Positions 32,252 through 40,635 of a stretch of 51,274 nt of DNA are shown in pieces (position 1 is the first letter of the stretch; every line of letters begins with the position of its first letter). Under the pieces are notes generated by a model, which saw only the letters and a list, made by a program, of their open reading frames with translations, was not told the DNA's origin and made no database searches. The DNA lies in assembly GCA_028820505.1 (NCBI GenBank), contig JAPPIT010000218.1, positions 1 through 51,274 on the forward strand. The letters run 5' to 3'. A program made the position numbers and the translations under genes. The DNA is from Defluviicoccus sp. GTDB taxonomy: Bacteria; Pseudomonadota; Alphaproteobacteria; MPNO01.

Positions 32252-35016
32252 CCTACTCCTTGTCAGACCTGGATGTGCGGGACCGAGCACGTTTCCGGAC
32301 CGCGGCGGCGTTTCTCGAGGGCCGTCTCGAAGAACCCGGGACAGTGGACTGGGCGCTCAGGCTGAAACCCGACCGACGGGTCGAGCGGGCTGCGATCCAT
32401 AAACTCCTGGTTGGCCCTGGCGCGCCACGACTTCGGGAGCCCTACGCAACCGCATGGCCGCTCATCCTGGAGAGCTGGTCCTACCGCGCGCCGGCAGGTT
32501 TTCCCGCTTCGGAGCTTCAGCAGATCCTTAGGCGGCTGCAAGTGGGAGACCGTTCCGGCCACCTCGTCGAGGAAATCGCCGACTTTGCCGCTCCGCGCCT
32601 CGCAGTGAAGCCGCTGCAAGCCCGCCTCCGGTCGCCTGCCCGAAGATCCCGACGCCCGAGGAAGCTCGGCGACCTGCTGTCGGTAGGTCTGACCAGCGTC
32701 AGCCTCGCAATCGGTTTCCGGGAGCACCGCATAGACATCGGTCTCGACGAGATTACCGATGCCGACTTTCTCCATGCCGTGGCAAGCGCCTTGATGTCCG
32801 CGGTCGACCGGGGGCTCTACCTCGCCCACCGCATCCATGGCAGCACCGAGCGAGACTGGCCACCATTGGTGTCTCCTCTTCGCGTGTATTTCGTGCCTCC
32901 GAAGACTGCCGTGAACGAACGGGACGGATCGGGCGACCGGCTCTTCGAACCCGATGCCCTCACTCCCGGTCTCGGACCTGCCGTGAAATTGCTCCATGCG
33001 GTCCTGCAGCGCATCGCCGAACTCGACGCCGGAACGGCGAGATCGTTTCTCGGGCGTTGGCGCCATTCCGATATAGCGGTCTACCGCCGTTTGTGGGCCG
33101 CTGCCGCCCGCAACGCCGACGCGGTTTCTGCCGCTGAACCTGCCGAGTTCTTGACAGCCCTCGACGATGCCGAGTTCTGGGACTTTTGGTCCTTTCCGGA
33201 ATTCGCCGAATTGCGCGCGGCACGGTTCAAGGACTTCGAACCCGAAACGCAGGCGCTGATCCTCAGGCGTTTGCGCAAGGGACTGCCGCTCAGATCTTTC
33301 CCGAAAGATATGGACGCCGAAGAAATCCGAACGAAGAGGCGCGCATTGGCTGCCATGGAGATCAGACGAATCGAGCTCGCCGGCGGTATCTTGCCAGCCC
33401 AGGACCGCAATTGGTTGCTTGAAGCGACCGATGAGTTTCCGGGTCTCAAGAATATGGTTATGGACGGCGGTTTCCGCGATCCGTGGATCCTGCCCTATTT
33501 CCCGCCCAGCACCACTCCAAAGTCTCGCTTTGACGATCTGGAAGGCGAATCCCGGTTGCTGGCGCTTGAAGACGCGCTGTCGAGCGAGTCGTCAGAATTT
33601 AAGGCCGCGGACTGGCTCCGACAGTCCGGTCATGCTGTTCATATCCTGGGCGATCTAGAACGCGCAGCTTCGCTGGTGGACCGCTTCCCGCACCTCTGGG
33701 ATCGTTTCGGGCATGTACATTCCCATCCTCGGTCGCAGCCAGAGAGCGAAACGCTGCGCGATGTCGAGTCCGAGGCGGTTCGCGTCCTGGGCCTGATGAA
33801 CCGGCTTTCAGACACGACCTTCGAAGCCGCGAGCGACGGCATTTCCCAATGGCTCCACATGCGGTCCGAGCACGTCATCGGGAGCGAGCTTGGGCGGCAG
33901 ATCTGGCTGCGCGCATGGCCCGCAGCGGTCGAGGTTACCAATGCGACCGAAACGGGTGAAGACAAGGGCTTCGCAGATGCGAGCGTTCGCGCAGACGACG
34001 AACAGCAGGCACGCGAGGAGTCCGATGCGTTTCATCTGCCCGTCGGGAAGCTTCTCCGCGTATTCCTGGAACTGTTCCGTTTCACCGACGAAAACAGCGA
34101 TCCATTCGCCAGCGGAAGCCTGTTAACGCAGATGCGCGACCGCGCCATGGATGCACCGGGCCACAGCGGTCTCATTGCGCACTGTCAATTCACGCAGAAG
34201 CTCCCGGACTTTCTCCAGATAGACCCCGCGTGGGCGATGCAGCGTCTCGTTGACCCGCTACTGAACGACGATGACAGGTCCGTACTGCTTTGGCGTGCAG
34301 TTGCTTCCGCCTGGATCGATTCCGATATGCTGAAGATTATCGGCGAGGAGGCTGCGAACAGGGTTCTCGATGAACGACTCGGCAAGCAAGCCCGGAAAGG
34401 CCTCATCTCCTGCCTGGTCCATGAAGGATTGGCGGCGTTCACGGATCGGCGTGAGCCGTCCATTTCCCACGCCCGCATTTCACAGGTGCTGCGTACCGCT
34501 GACAGTGAGATTCGGCAAGAGGCAGCCTTGGCGATCTGGCATACTCAGGACTATGCATACAAGCAGGGCCAGGGATCGCTCCCGCCGCACACAACCTTCC
34601 TGTCGACCGTTAAACCGTTCCTTGAACATGTCTGGCCCCAGGAACGATCACTCGCGACGAGCGGCGTAAGCCATCATTTCTCTCGTCTCCCGGCAGTCTC
34701 GGGAGAAGCATTTGCACAAGCGGTCGATGAGGTCGCGCGTTTCCTCGTCCCTTTCGATTGCCAGTCGCTGCTCGCTTACGGCTTCAATGAAAGCGGTTTG
34801 TCCGAAGACTTCGGGATGCCGCGCCTATCGGACGCGGTCGATGATTCGCTGAAGGCTCATGCTCTCCTGCGGTTGCTCGACTTGACCGTCGGTGAATCGC
34901 AAGACGCTGTCATTCCCGATGACCTCAGTACCGCGCTGGACCGAATTGAAGCCAAGGCCCCGAGCCTGACATCCGACCCGGCCTTCAGGCGGCTCGCTGC
35001 GGCGGCTCGCAGATAA
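32248..35016 (+). CDS. Large helical partner protein of the second SIR2
   Basis: This 922-aa protein starts on GTG, overlapping the SIR2 stop by 4 nt. It is soluble and mainly alpha-helical, with many WxxF/LRRL-type repeats along the whole length that suggest an alpha-solenoid scaffold. I see no Walker motif, nuclease motif or zinc site. Families such as DUF4020 occur beside SIR2 genes and might match its C-terminal part, but this is from memory and unverified. The likely role is recognising a phage or plasmid cue and controlling the SIR2 NADase. Confidence 0.75.
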   Translation: MTYSLSDLDVRDRARFRTAAAFLEGRLEEPGTVDWALRLKPDRRVERAAIHKLLVGPGAPRLREPYATAWPLILESWSYRAPAGFPASELQQILRRLQVGDRSGHLVEEIADFAAPRLAVKPLQARLRSPARRSRRPRKLGDLLSVGLTSVSLAIGFREHRIDIGLDEITDADFLHAVASALMSAVDRGLYLAHRIHGSTERDWPPLVSPLRVYFVPPKTAVNERDGSGDRLFEPDALTPGLGPAVKLLHAVLQRIAELDAGTARSFLGRWRHSDIAVYRRLWAAAARNADAVSAAEPAEFLTALDDAEFWDFWSFPEFAELRAARFKDFEPETQALILRRLRKGLPLRSFPKDMDAEEIRTKRRALAAMEIRRIELAGGILPAQDRNWLLEATDEFPGLKNMVMDGGFRDPWILPYFPPSTTPKSRFDDLEGESRLLALEDALSSESSEFKAADWLRQSGHAVHILGDLERAASLVDRFPHLWDRFGHVHSHPRSQPESETLRDVESEAVRVLGLMNRLSDTTFEAASDGISQWLHMRSEHVIGSELGRQIWLRAWPAAVEVTNATETGEDKGFADASVRADDEQQAREESDAFHLPVGKLLRVFLELFRFTDENSDPFASGSLLTQMRDRAMDAPGHSGLIAHCQFTQKLPDFLQIDPAWAMQRLVDPLLNDDDRSVLLWRAVASAWIDSDMLKIIGEEAANRVLDERLGKQARKGLISCLVHEGLAAFTDRREPSISHARISQVLRTADSEIRQEAALAIWHTQDYAYKQGQGSLPPHTTFLSTVKPFLEHVWPQERSLATSGVSHHFSRLPAVSGEAFAQAVDEVARFLVPFDCQSLLAYGFNESGLSEDFGMPRLSDAVDDSLKAHALLRLLDLTVGESQDAVIPDDLSTALDRIEAKAPSLTSDPAFRRLAAAARR

Positions 35017-35367
35017 TCGTTTTTGTCGCCGCTGTCAGAATCCGCGGTCCGGGCCGCCCGGGGCGCGCGCAACCTATTGGGCTTCCTGGATTCTTCGCTC
35101 CGTCCGCGGAAACAACACGGGCGCCCGTCATGGTGACGGAAGCGTTAGCGTTCAAACTCCGGACCGCTACTGGGCGGCCGACTCGAAGGCAGCCCGTCCA
35201 CGGGCAGCCCGGCCGCTGCCCGCGTCCTTCGACGGTTGGACACGTTGGAAGCGCGTCGAACGCGGCGAAGGAACGAGCGTCGGACAAGTCTCCGGTATCT
35301 GGGCCGGAACAATCACCGCAGCCCAAACAGGTGAGTCTCGATCTAGGTCAGTGAATGGTGCTCGCCG
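35017..35367. other. Gene-free interval between convergent genes
   Basis: No supported coding frame, and no clear terminator for the plus-strand SIR2 operon. Nothing else recognised. Confidence 0.4.
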
Positions 35368-35754
35368 TCAGTCGTCGCACACGCGGAACATGGAAAGCTC
35401 GGAGGAGGATCCCGTAGAGGCTTCGAGGTTGCCTTCGCTCGAGCGGTACTCAAGCTTCTTCAGATGCGTACCGTGCAGATCGGCGCCTTCGATGCCCGGC
35501 AGGCGGCGATTCTTTATTCCAGCGGAAAGTTCCTTGGCGAGGTATTGAGCGAGAGATTGCGACGGTCCGGCATCCTTGCCGCCGATCTGCTTGCCGATGA
35601 GTCCGTGGTCGCTAGGGAAACGCTCGGCAAACGAGATCGCGATCTGGTAGGCGGTGAGGAAGGGGCGGCCAAAGTGATGGCCAGGCACATGGGACGGAAC
35701 GTCAAGAATCTCGCGGACGCGTGCTTCGATCGAGAAATCATCCCAAATGGTCAT
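35368..35754 (-). CDS. Hypothetical small partner of the TIR-like gene, 128 aa
   Basis: I do not recognise a named family. The protein begins MTIWDDFSIEARVREILDV and contains HHFGRPFLTAYQIAISFAER, then a helical SQSLAQYLAKELSAGI; the last 25 residues are Ser/Glu-rich and disordered. It lies 104 nt downstream of the TIR-like gene on the same strand with no terminator between, so the two probably form an operon. It might be a regulator or protective partner. The ribosome binding site is weak. Confidence 0.6.
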   Translation of the reverse strand: MTIWDDFSIEARVREILDVPSHVPGHHFGRPFLTAYQIAISFAERFPSDHGLIGKQIGGKDAGPSQSLAQYLAKELSAGIKNRRLPGIEGADLHGTHLKKLEYRSSEGNLEASTGSSSELSMFRVCDD

Positions 35755-35858
35755 CTGTTTCGCCGCCGAAAGTCCTTGAGTACCGCGATCGGGTGGCCGG
35801 ATGATAATAGGGTACCAGCCCTGGTGCGTGCGGCCGAAGTGGTCGCCAACGCTGCGGG

Positions 35859-37256
35859 CTATCCGCCGTCGGCTCCGTCCGTCGTGTTCAATTTAGGAAG
35901 AGACACAGGGCGGGGATGCTGAAACTCGTTCCATGCTTCGACGAAGAACGGGATCAGCTCCTTGTAGGCGTGTCTGAAATACGCGTCGTTTCTCAGGACA
36001 TAGTCTTCGTTGAACTGCAATTCAGGGCTGTGCTCAGGTTCCAGTGATACGCCGCGGATAATGGAAACAATATTGGGCTTGGCCGCGCCCCCGACCCTGT
36101 GGTGGGTCTCTGCGCCCGGCCGGGGAGGCGGCAGGTAGGTCTGAAACCCCTGAATACCGGTGAATCCCGCGATCACGGTGACGGGCGAGGTGACTTCGAG
36201 TTGCTCCTTCGCGAACCGGAGATACTCGCTCAAGGCGAGCGCAAAGGCATCCTCGAAGAACCGAACGACATGGTCCTGGGGGCGCATATCGGGATAATCC
36301 AGGCGCCTGAGCTCCTCAGCCTCGAAGTCGATGCGTCGGGCTTGAAGCCAAAAATTGTCTATTCCCCAGATCTCGCCCTGGCTTGTGATCTGGACGATGT
36401 AGTCGGCGGCAACTCGTTCCGAGCCGCCGGACTCGAAGACGACCGCGCCCCATTCGTTGCCGATGCGCCAGTGCTGACCTCGCCCGGGACTCCAGAAGGG
36501 TGTCAGCGGCGTGTTGTCGAGCATTCCATGGATCTGAAGAGCGCTGTAGGGCCCGACGGGAACGCCCGGAACGACTCTCAGGAATGCCCGGGGGCCATCT
36601 CTCCAAACGACCGGCGTGGGTTCGAGGCGGCCCACGGCGCGGGGCAGTATCCCCAGAACGTCGCCCTCCTTGAGAAAGCTCGACATGCCGGAGTTCGGTT
36701 GCAGTGGAGCGGAGGAGGAGCCGGCAGCCGGCGAAGCCGCAAGCGCGGTCCTGATTGCGTCTTCGAAGTGCTTGGTCAGGCCGCGTTTGACGGAGTTCCG
36801 TTCGTCCGGCTCAGCGTCCTCCCTTAGCGTGAAGCGATGCGGCCAACGGGTGTGTCGGATGTTGAAAGGCAGTGACGTCTCCGTGGCCCGCCCGTAAGCC
36901 TCATTCATTACCGCCACGATTCTCTCGTGACCGGGCTTTGCAAGCGCCCAGCCGTACTCGATCAGCACGTTTGCGTTCGGGATCGGCCGCTTCTCCTCGG
37001 TCAGGCCGCAGAATGTCAGATCGGGAACAAACACCGCGCATTCCTCGATCTTCCGGAAGATGGTGTCGGCGACAGGCGGGCTGCCGGGGATGCCTTTGGT
37101 GTCCTTGTCGAGTTCCAGGTCCCGCGAGGGGACGTAGATCTCGTTCTCTTCCCTGCCGAGATTTCGTATTGCCTGCACCAGGGCGTCCTCGATGAACCCC
37201 CGATTGGTCTTGTTCGGGCGGTCGCTCTGCCAGGAATAGAAGACTTTGTCGGGCAT
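35859..37256 (-). CDS. TIR-like N-terminal domain protein (FYSWQSD type)
   Basis: The 465-aa protein starts VFYSWQSDRPNKTNRGFIED and continues with DTIFRKIEECAVFVPDLTF and ANVLIEYGWALAKPGHERIV. This is the strand-helix pattern of TIR/SEFIR-like folds: an early strand with Trp-Gln-Ser-Asp, a central hydrophobic strand ending in an acidic residue, and the E-Y-G-W-A-L helix carrying the candidate catalytic Glu. Such domains often cleave or cyclise NAD+. The remaining ~300 residues are an unrecognised C-terminal region, probably the sensor. AAGGGA precedes the ATG. It is upstream of the 128-aa gene. Assignment to a TIR-like fold is by pattern, not by search. Confidence 0.7.
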   Translation of the reverse strand: MPDKVFYSWQSDRPNKTNRGFIEDALVQAIRNLGREENEIYVPSRDLELDKDTKGIPGSPPVADTIFRKIEECAVFVPDLTFCGLTEEKRPIPNANVLIEYGWALAKPGHERIVAVMNEAYGRATETSLPFNIRHTRWPHRFTLREDAEPDERNSVKRGLTKHFEDAIRTALAASPAAGSSSAPLQPNSGMSSFLKEGDVLGILPRAVGRLEPTPVVWRDGPRAFLRVVPGVPVGPYSALQIHGMLDNTPLTPFWSPGRGQHWRIGNEWGAVVFESGGSERVAADYIVQITSQGEIWGIDNFWLQARRIDFEAEELRRLDYPDMRPQDHVVRFFEDAFALALSEYLRFAKEQLEVTSPVTVIAGFTGIQGFQTYLPPPRPGAETHHRVGGAAKPNIVSIIRGVSLEPEHSPELQFNEDYVLRNDAYFRHAYKELIPFFVEAWNEFQHPRPVSLPKLNTTDGADGG

Positions 37257-37288
37257 GTTTCCCTTGGATTCCGTCAGATGAAGTTACG

Positions 37289-37477
37289 ATGCGGCAAGCA
37301 CAGCATTTATGGAGTCGATACCGTGTCCGGCACTGGCTGACCGGATTGGTCGGCCCGGTTCCCTATCGCCATTGGAAGGTGAACCTGAGCGCCGAGGCCG
37401 GCAAGTGGTACGTCCACCCCGATGACGTCTCGTTCCGGCGCCAGGAGCTCGAGATCGCCGCGCACTGGGCGTTCTGA
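37289..37477 (+). CDS. Possible small protein, 62 aa
   Basis: A short basic and aromatic-rich frame (WSRYRVRHWLTGLVGP, then WYVHPDDVSFRRQELEIAAHW) ends 2 nt before the small membrane protein gene. It has no clear ribosome binding site and overlaps the probable promoter region of the TIR-like gene. It may be the 3' end of a decayed gene. Confidence 0.35.
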   Translation: MRQAQHLWSRYRVRHWLTGLVGPVPYRHWKVNLSAEAGKWYVHPDDVSFRRQELEIAAHWAF

Positions 37478-37479
37478 AG

Positions 37480-37632
37480 ATGGACCCCTTGGCAGAGCGT
37501 ATCCTTGAGCGCCTCGGCGATCCGGAGGACCCGGTCAGGCTCGGTTACAGGATGGCCTTCTTTCTCGTGCTCTCCTGCGCTTTCGGGGCGCTCCTGCTCT
37601 GGATAGTGCTTCCTCCCACCAGGCCGGTATAA
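37480..37632 (+). CDS. Single-pass small membrane protein, 50 aa
   Basis: The product is MDPLAERILERLGDPEDPV followed by one transmembrane helix (about residues 24-45: MAFFLVLSCAFGALLLWIV) and a four-residue tail PTRPV. The N-terminal charged part should be cytoplasmic. It precedes a 76-aa gene by 11 nt and is likely co-transcribed with it. Function unknown. Confidence 0.6.
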   Translation: MDPLAERILERLGDPEDPVRLGYRMAFFLVLSCAFGALLLWIVLPPTRPV

Positions 37633-37643
37633 GGGGAGCGCCC

Positions 37644-37874
37644 ATGGCACATGGCGCCGGCCCGGCTGACCCTTACGGTATCGCCGTCAAGTTCGACTAC
37701 CGGCGCGGGGAGAAGGGCACGATAGTCAGCGGGTACACTTGGGTCGTCGAGGTCACGGACGAGGCCGGTGTCATCGTATCCGAGATCATGGCCAGCCCCA
37801 CGGTGTTCGACACCGCGGAGGATGCCGTGAAGAATTCCGAGGAAGTCATGCGCTTGTTCGGATTTGGCGACTAG
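37644..37874 (+). CDS. Hypothetical protein, 76 aa
   Basis: A compact alpha/beta protein: two beta strands (YGIAVKFDYRRG, GYTWVVEVTDEAG), a VSEIMASP turn and a C-terminal helix (DTAEDAVKNSEEVMRLFGFGD). AAGGGGAG precedes the ATG. I recognise no family. Together with the upstream membrane gene it may form a small operon. Its stop is followed at once by the tandem hairpin elements. Confidence 0.65.
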   Translation: MAHGAGPADPYGIAVKFDYRRGEKGTIVSGYTWVVEVTDEAGVIVSEIMASPTVFDTAEDAVKNSEEVMRLFGFGD

Positions 37875-37877
37875 AAA

Positions 37878-37970
37878 CGAAGCACGGGGCGGTGATGCGG
37901 TTAGGCCGACCGAGCCCGCTCCGCCCCTTGCGGCCCCCGGCCCGTTTAACGCAGCGGCGGGCCGGGGGTT
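37878..37970 (+). repeat. Two-hairpin structured element, copy 1
   Basis: GAAGCACGGGGCGG opens the unit. Stem 1 is GGGGCGG (37886-37892) with CCGCCCC (37921-37927). Stem 2 is CCCCCGGCCCG (37934-37944) with CGGGCCGGGGG (37958-37968), followed by TTCC. There is no long T run. Confidence 0.6.
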
Positions 37971-37979
37971 CCTGATCGA

Positions 37980-38084
37980 CGAAGCACGGGGCGGCTTGCG
38001 TCCCTTCCGGTGTCTGCTGGAAGCACCGCCCCTGCGGCCCCCGGCTCGTCGCGGACGTCATGGGCGCGACGGGTCGGGGGTTCC
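37980..38084 (+). repeat. Two-hairpin structured element, copy 2
   Basis: Starts with the same GAAGCACGGGGCGG. Stem 1 is GGGGCGG (37988-37994) with CCGCCCC (38026-38032). Stem 2 is CCCCCGGCTCGTCGCG (38038-38053) with CGCGACGGGTCGGGGG (38065-38080), where two base changes relative to copy 1 are kept as G-U pairs. Loop sequences differ from copy 1, so the structure appears to be what is conserved. Confidence 0.6.
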
Positions 38085-38114
38085 GTAGCAGGCGTTCGGC
38101 AACCGGGAGGGGAA

Positions 38115-38318
38115 ATGGCTCAAGGCAAACCGTATTTCTCCATCGTCTCGGTCGGCGGGCGCGATCCCAGCTTCATGTTCCGCTTCCACGGCCCCGACGG
38201 TTCCGTGCTCGCCGCTTCGCTGGGCCATCCCTCGGTCGAGGAAGTGCGGGCCGCGATCGTCCTTCTCAAGGAGACCGCCGCGGAGGCGGACGTCATGGAG
38301 TGGATCGTCGGCCCATGA
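38115..38318 (+). CDS. DUF1508-like small protein, 67 aa
   Basis: The core YFSIVSVGGRDPSFMFRFHG, PDGSVLAASLGHPSVEEVRAAI resembles one copy of the YegP/DUF1508 beta-beta-alpha repeat, in which a small sheet packs on one helix. Members are usually single- or double-repeat proteins of unknown role. GGGAGGGGA precedes ATG 38115. Its stop overlaps the start of the SNase gene (ATGA), so the two are co-translated. Assignment by pattern only. Confidence 0.55.
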   Translation: MAQGKPYFSIVSVGGRDPSFMFRFHGPDGSVLAASLGHPSVEEVRAAIVLLKETAAEADVMEWIVGP

Positions 38319-38740
38319 TTCGCTCAACCCTCCCAGCGATCGCCGCGGTGCTGCTGGCGGCGCCCGTCGAAGCCGCGGACTATTCGTGGCCGGTCGTTTG
38401 GGTGATCGACGGCGACACGGTGGCGGTGGACGCTTCGGTCGATATTCCGCCGGAGCTTGCGAAGCTCCGCCTCCGACTGCGCGGCGTGGACACCCCGGAG
38501 AAGGGCCACCGGGCGAAGTGTTCCGAGGAGCGCGAAGCGGGCGAGGCGGCAACGGCTTTCACCGAAGCGGCGGTCGCCAAGGCGCAGGTGTTCCTGGTGC
38601 GGGATCCGGAATGGGGCAAATGGGGCGGGCGCGTGGTGGCGGACCTGATGCTTGACGGCGAATCGCTGGCCGCGCTGCTGATAGGATCAGGCCACGGGCG
38701 AGCGTATGACGGCGGACGGCGCGGGAGCTGGTGCGATTGA
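38315..38740 (+). CDS. Secreted thermonuclease (SNase) family nuclease
   Basis: The 141-aa protein has a signal peptide (MIRSTLPAIAAVLLAAPVEA) and the staphylococcal-nuclease OB fold: VWVIDGDTVAVDA, LRLRGVDTPEKG, GKWGGRVVADLMLDGESLA. The catalytic Arg of RLRGVDTPE, the Glu of the same motif and the Arg of GGRVVAD are present. It would cut DNA or RNA in the periplasm or outside. Such nucleases recur on conjugative plasmids. The ATG overlaps the preceding stop. Confidence 0.88.
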   Translation: MIRSTLPAIAAVLLAAPVEAADYSWPVVWVIDGDTVAVDASVDIPPELAKLRLRLRGVDTPEKGHRAKCSEEREAGEAATAFTEAAVAKAQVFLVRDPEWGKWGGRVVADLMLDGESLAALLIGSGHGRAYDGGRRGSWCD

Positions 38741-38777
38741 CAGGGTTGTGAGCGAGGGCGACAACGTGAAGGGGGGG

Positions 38778-39788
38778 CTACACTAAGGGGATAGTCGATG
38801 TGCGCACATCGATTCTGTCAAGTTTGCGAACGCGCAAGAAAAACTCCAATGATCGCGCTCTTATGTAAGCGTCCGGGCTAGGCCCAACGATAACGGCTTT
38901 GATCGAATTCAAGAGAAGGGTTTTTTGTTCATCCGTCACGGCAGTTGGTGTAGTCACATAAGGAACGAGCGCGCTATCCCTTACAAAAGCTCGCACCGGA
39001 CTAGGTTTGGGCAGTTCAGACAACAAACTCTCTTGGCTAAGCCTCACCTCCTCCTCTTCCTTGAATGCGGGGTGCTTCGTATACCGGAGGAAGCGGCTGT
39101 AGGTTTTGAATACATCCCAAGCGCTGTCCCCGAGTGTATCGTCGGTCACGGAGCAAAATGCTGCTTCTCCTCTCTCATTCGATTCGCCTTTTTTTTCCAC
39201 CCGCTTTTCGACGTATGTGGTGAACATGGTGCTGATGCTAGCAGCCGTATGCATAATTTCTTGCTTGATCGGGTTTTCCTGCCCGTAGTGCACGTCCTCT
39301 AGAACGGGTTTAGGGCCATCGCCTTCTATGTCGTCTAACCAAGTCGAAAGTGCATTCCTGCTGAATTGAATCGCGTACCCATGTGTGCCGCCATATGCTC
39401 GCCATTGGCTTAGCAAGCCGCCTTGAAAAATGGCCGGATCGGATGTCTTGCAAAATGATGTTATGAAGGTGACGAAATGAGTGGTCAGCAAAGCCTCTAG
39501 ATCCTCGTCGTAGTCGTGCGTCGCCGCGAATGGAGGGAGGCGCAAAGATTCCAATGCAGCATCAATTCTCCTTTGCTCTGAGGCATTCTTGGGAATCGTG
39601 TTGAGCACGGATGCAATTACACCCTTGCCATACTGCTGTTCAGTCGCGTCGTTCGACGCGACGCTGGCTGTGCTCCATAGTTGTCCCGATTCCAAAATGC
39701 CGAGCAGGCCGTTGGCGTTCGTATAGTGAAAGAGCGCATCTGCCATTTCCTCGTAGCTTGGGAAAAATTTGGACAATAAGCCAGCCAT
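38778..39788 (-). CDS. DUF2971-family protein
   Basis: The 336-aa product carries the family's N-terminal LFHYTNANGLLGILESGQLW and NDATEQQYG and the later LLSQWRAYGGTHGYAIQFSR block, with KAVIVGP near the C-terminus. DUF2971 proteins are common in defence islands; their biochemical activity is not settled. The gene is clearly AT-richer than its neighbours, has a strong AAGGAGG ribosome binding site before ATG 39788 and stands alone, so it looks recently acquired. It is soluble, with no signal peptide. Confidence 0.85.
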   Translation of the reverse strand: MAGLLSKFFPSYEEMADALFHYTNANGLLGILESGQLWSTASVASNDATEQQYGKGVIASVLNTIPKNASEQRRIDAALESLRLPPFAATHDYDEDLEALLTTHFVTFITSFCKTSDPAIFQGGLLSQWRAYGGTHGYAIQFSRNALSTWLDDIEGDGPKPVLEDVHYGQENPIKQEIMHTAASISTMFTTYVEKRVEKKGESNERGEAAFCSVTDDTLGDSAWDVFKTYSRFLRYTKHPAFKEEEEVRLSQESLLSELPKPSPVRAFVRDSALVPYVTTPTAVTDEQKTLLLNSIKAVIVGPSPDAYIRARSLEFFLRVRKLDRIDVRTSTIPLV

Positions 39789-39829
39789 TGGAAGCCTCCT
39801 TCGCTAGCGCCGGACACAACTAGCCGCGG

Positions 39830-40003
39830 TCACTGTGTCGCCCGCCATTCCGCCATTGTCTTGTCGCCCTTGCTCCGGTTGCAGCCGGAGCAGAGCAGTT
39901 GCAGGTTGGCGAAGTTCGGTTCGCCCATTCGTCCCTGACCCTGTTTGTACCATTTTGGTTGTCGAGAACATGCGGGGCAAGGGTTCCGCCTGCCCGAACC
40001 CAC
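39830..40003 (-). pseudogene. HNH endonuclease C-terminal remnant
   Basis: A 57-codon minus-strand frame reads PCPACSRQPKWYKQ, then EPNFANLQLLCSGCNRSKG. This is the zinc-knuckle and NLQLLC..CN..KG half of an HNH nuclease. The upstream D-H-I/V core with the catalytic His is missing. The formal start is GTG 40003. It most likely is the tail of a decayed gene. Confidence 0.55.
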
Positions 40004-40146
40004 CCCCGCGAATCCCCTCTTGACCGATCCCCCCGTTCCGTCCTAGCTTTTCCCTGTCAGGCGGTGCGATGCCGCCAGCACGCCGCGCGAGGCGGCACTG
40101 ACTCGGCCGCGATGGCTTCCCCGAAACCGAATTTGGGAGCCGTCCC

Positions 40147-40545
40147 GTGGCCAACACACTCACCGGCCTTTACCAGACCGTCTACGCCGCCCTGAACGTC
40201 GTCAGCCGCGAGCTGATCGGCATGATCCCGGCGGTCTCCAAGGACAGCCGCGCCGAGCAGGTGACGCTCAACCAGCCGATCCGCTCGCCCGTCGTCCCCT
40301 CCGCGACGATCAGCGACATCACCCCGAGCAACGTCTCCTCGACGGGAGGACGATCAGGTCGTCGGCATCATCGACCTCAACATCACCAAGCAGCGCAAGG
40401 TCGCCTTCCACCTTACCGCGGAGGAGGAGCAGCGGCTGATGGCCGGCGGCACCATGCTCGACATCACCATGCAGCGTTTCATCCAGGCGTTCCGCACGTT
40501 CGGCAACGAGATCGAGGCCGACCTCGCCGGCCTCCATCGTAAGTT
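40147..40545 (+). pseudogene. P22-like phage major capsid protein, truncated and frameshifted
   Basis: The first frame reads MANTLTGLYQTVYAALNVVS, RELIGMIPAVSKDSRAEQV, SPVVPSATISDITP. This matches the N-terminus of P22-type coat proteins. Near 40340 the frame shifts by one base, and the next frame continues DQVVGIIDLNITKQRKVAFH and QAFRTFGNEIEADLAGLH. The family's following domains are absent; sequence similarity stops near 40545. GGGAG precedes GTG 40147. No other phage structural gene is nearby. Confidence 0.75.
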
Positions 40546-40635
40546 CGACCAGGACCTGGTTGGGGGAACGCGGGGCGCTCTGCGCCGTCTATTCGATCCG
40601 TTCCTACTAAACGCCGGAGCCCCGGATGTGCTCAC

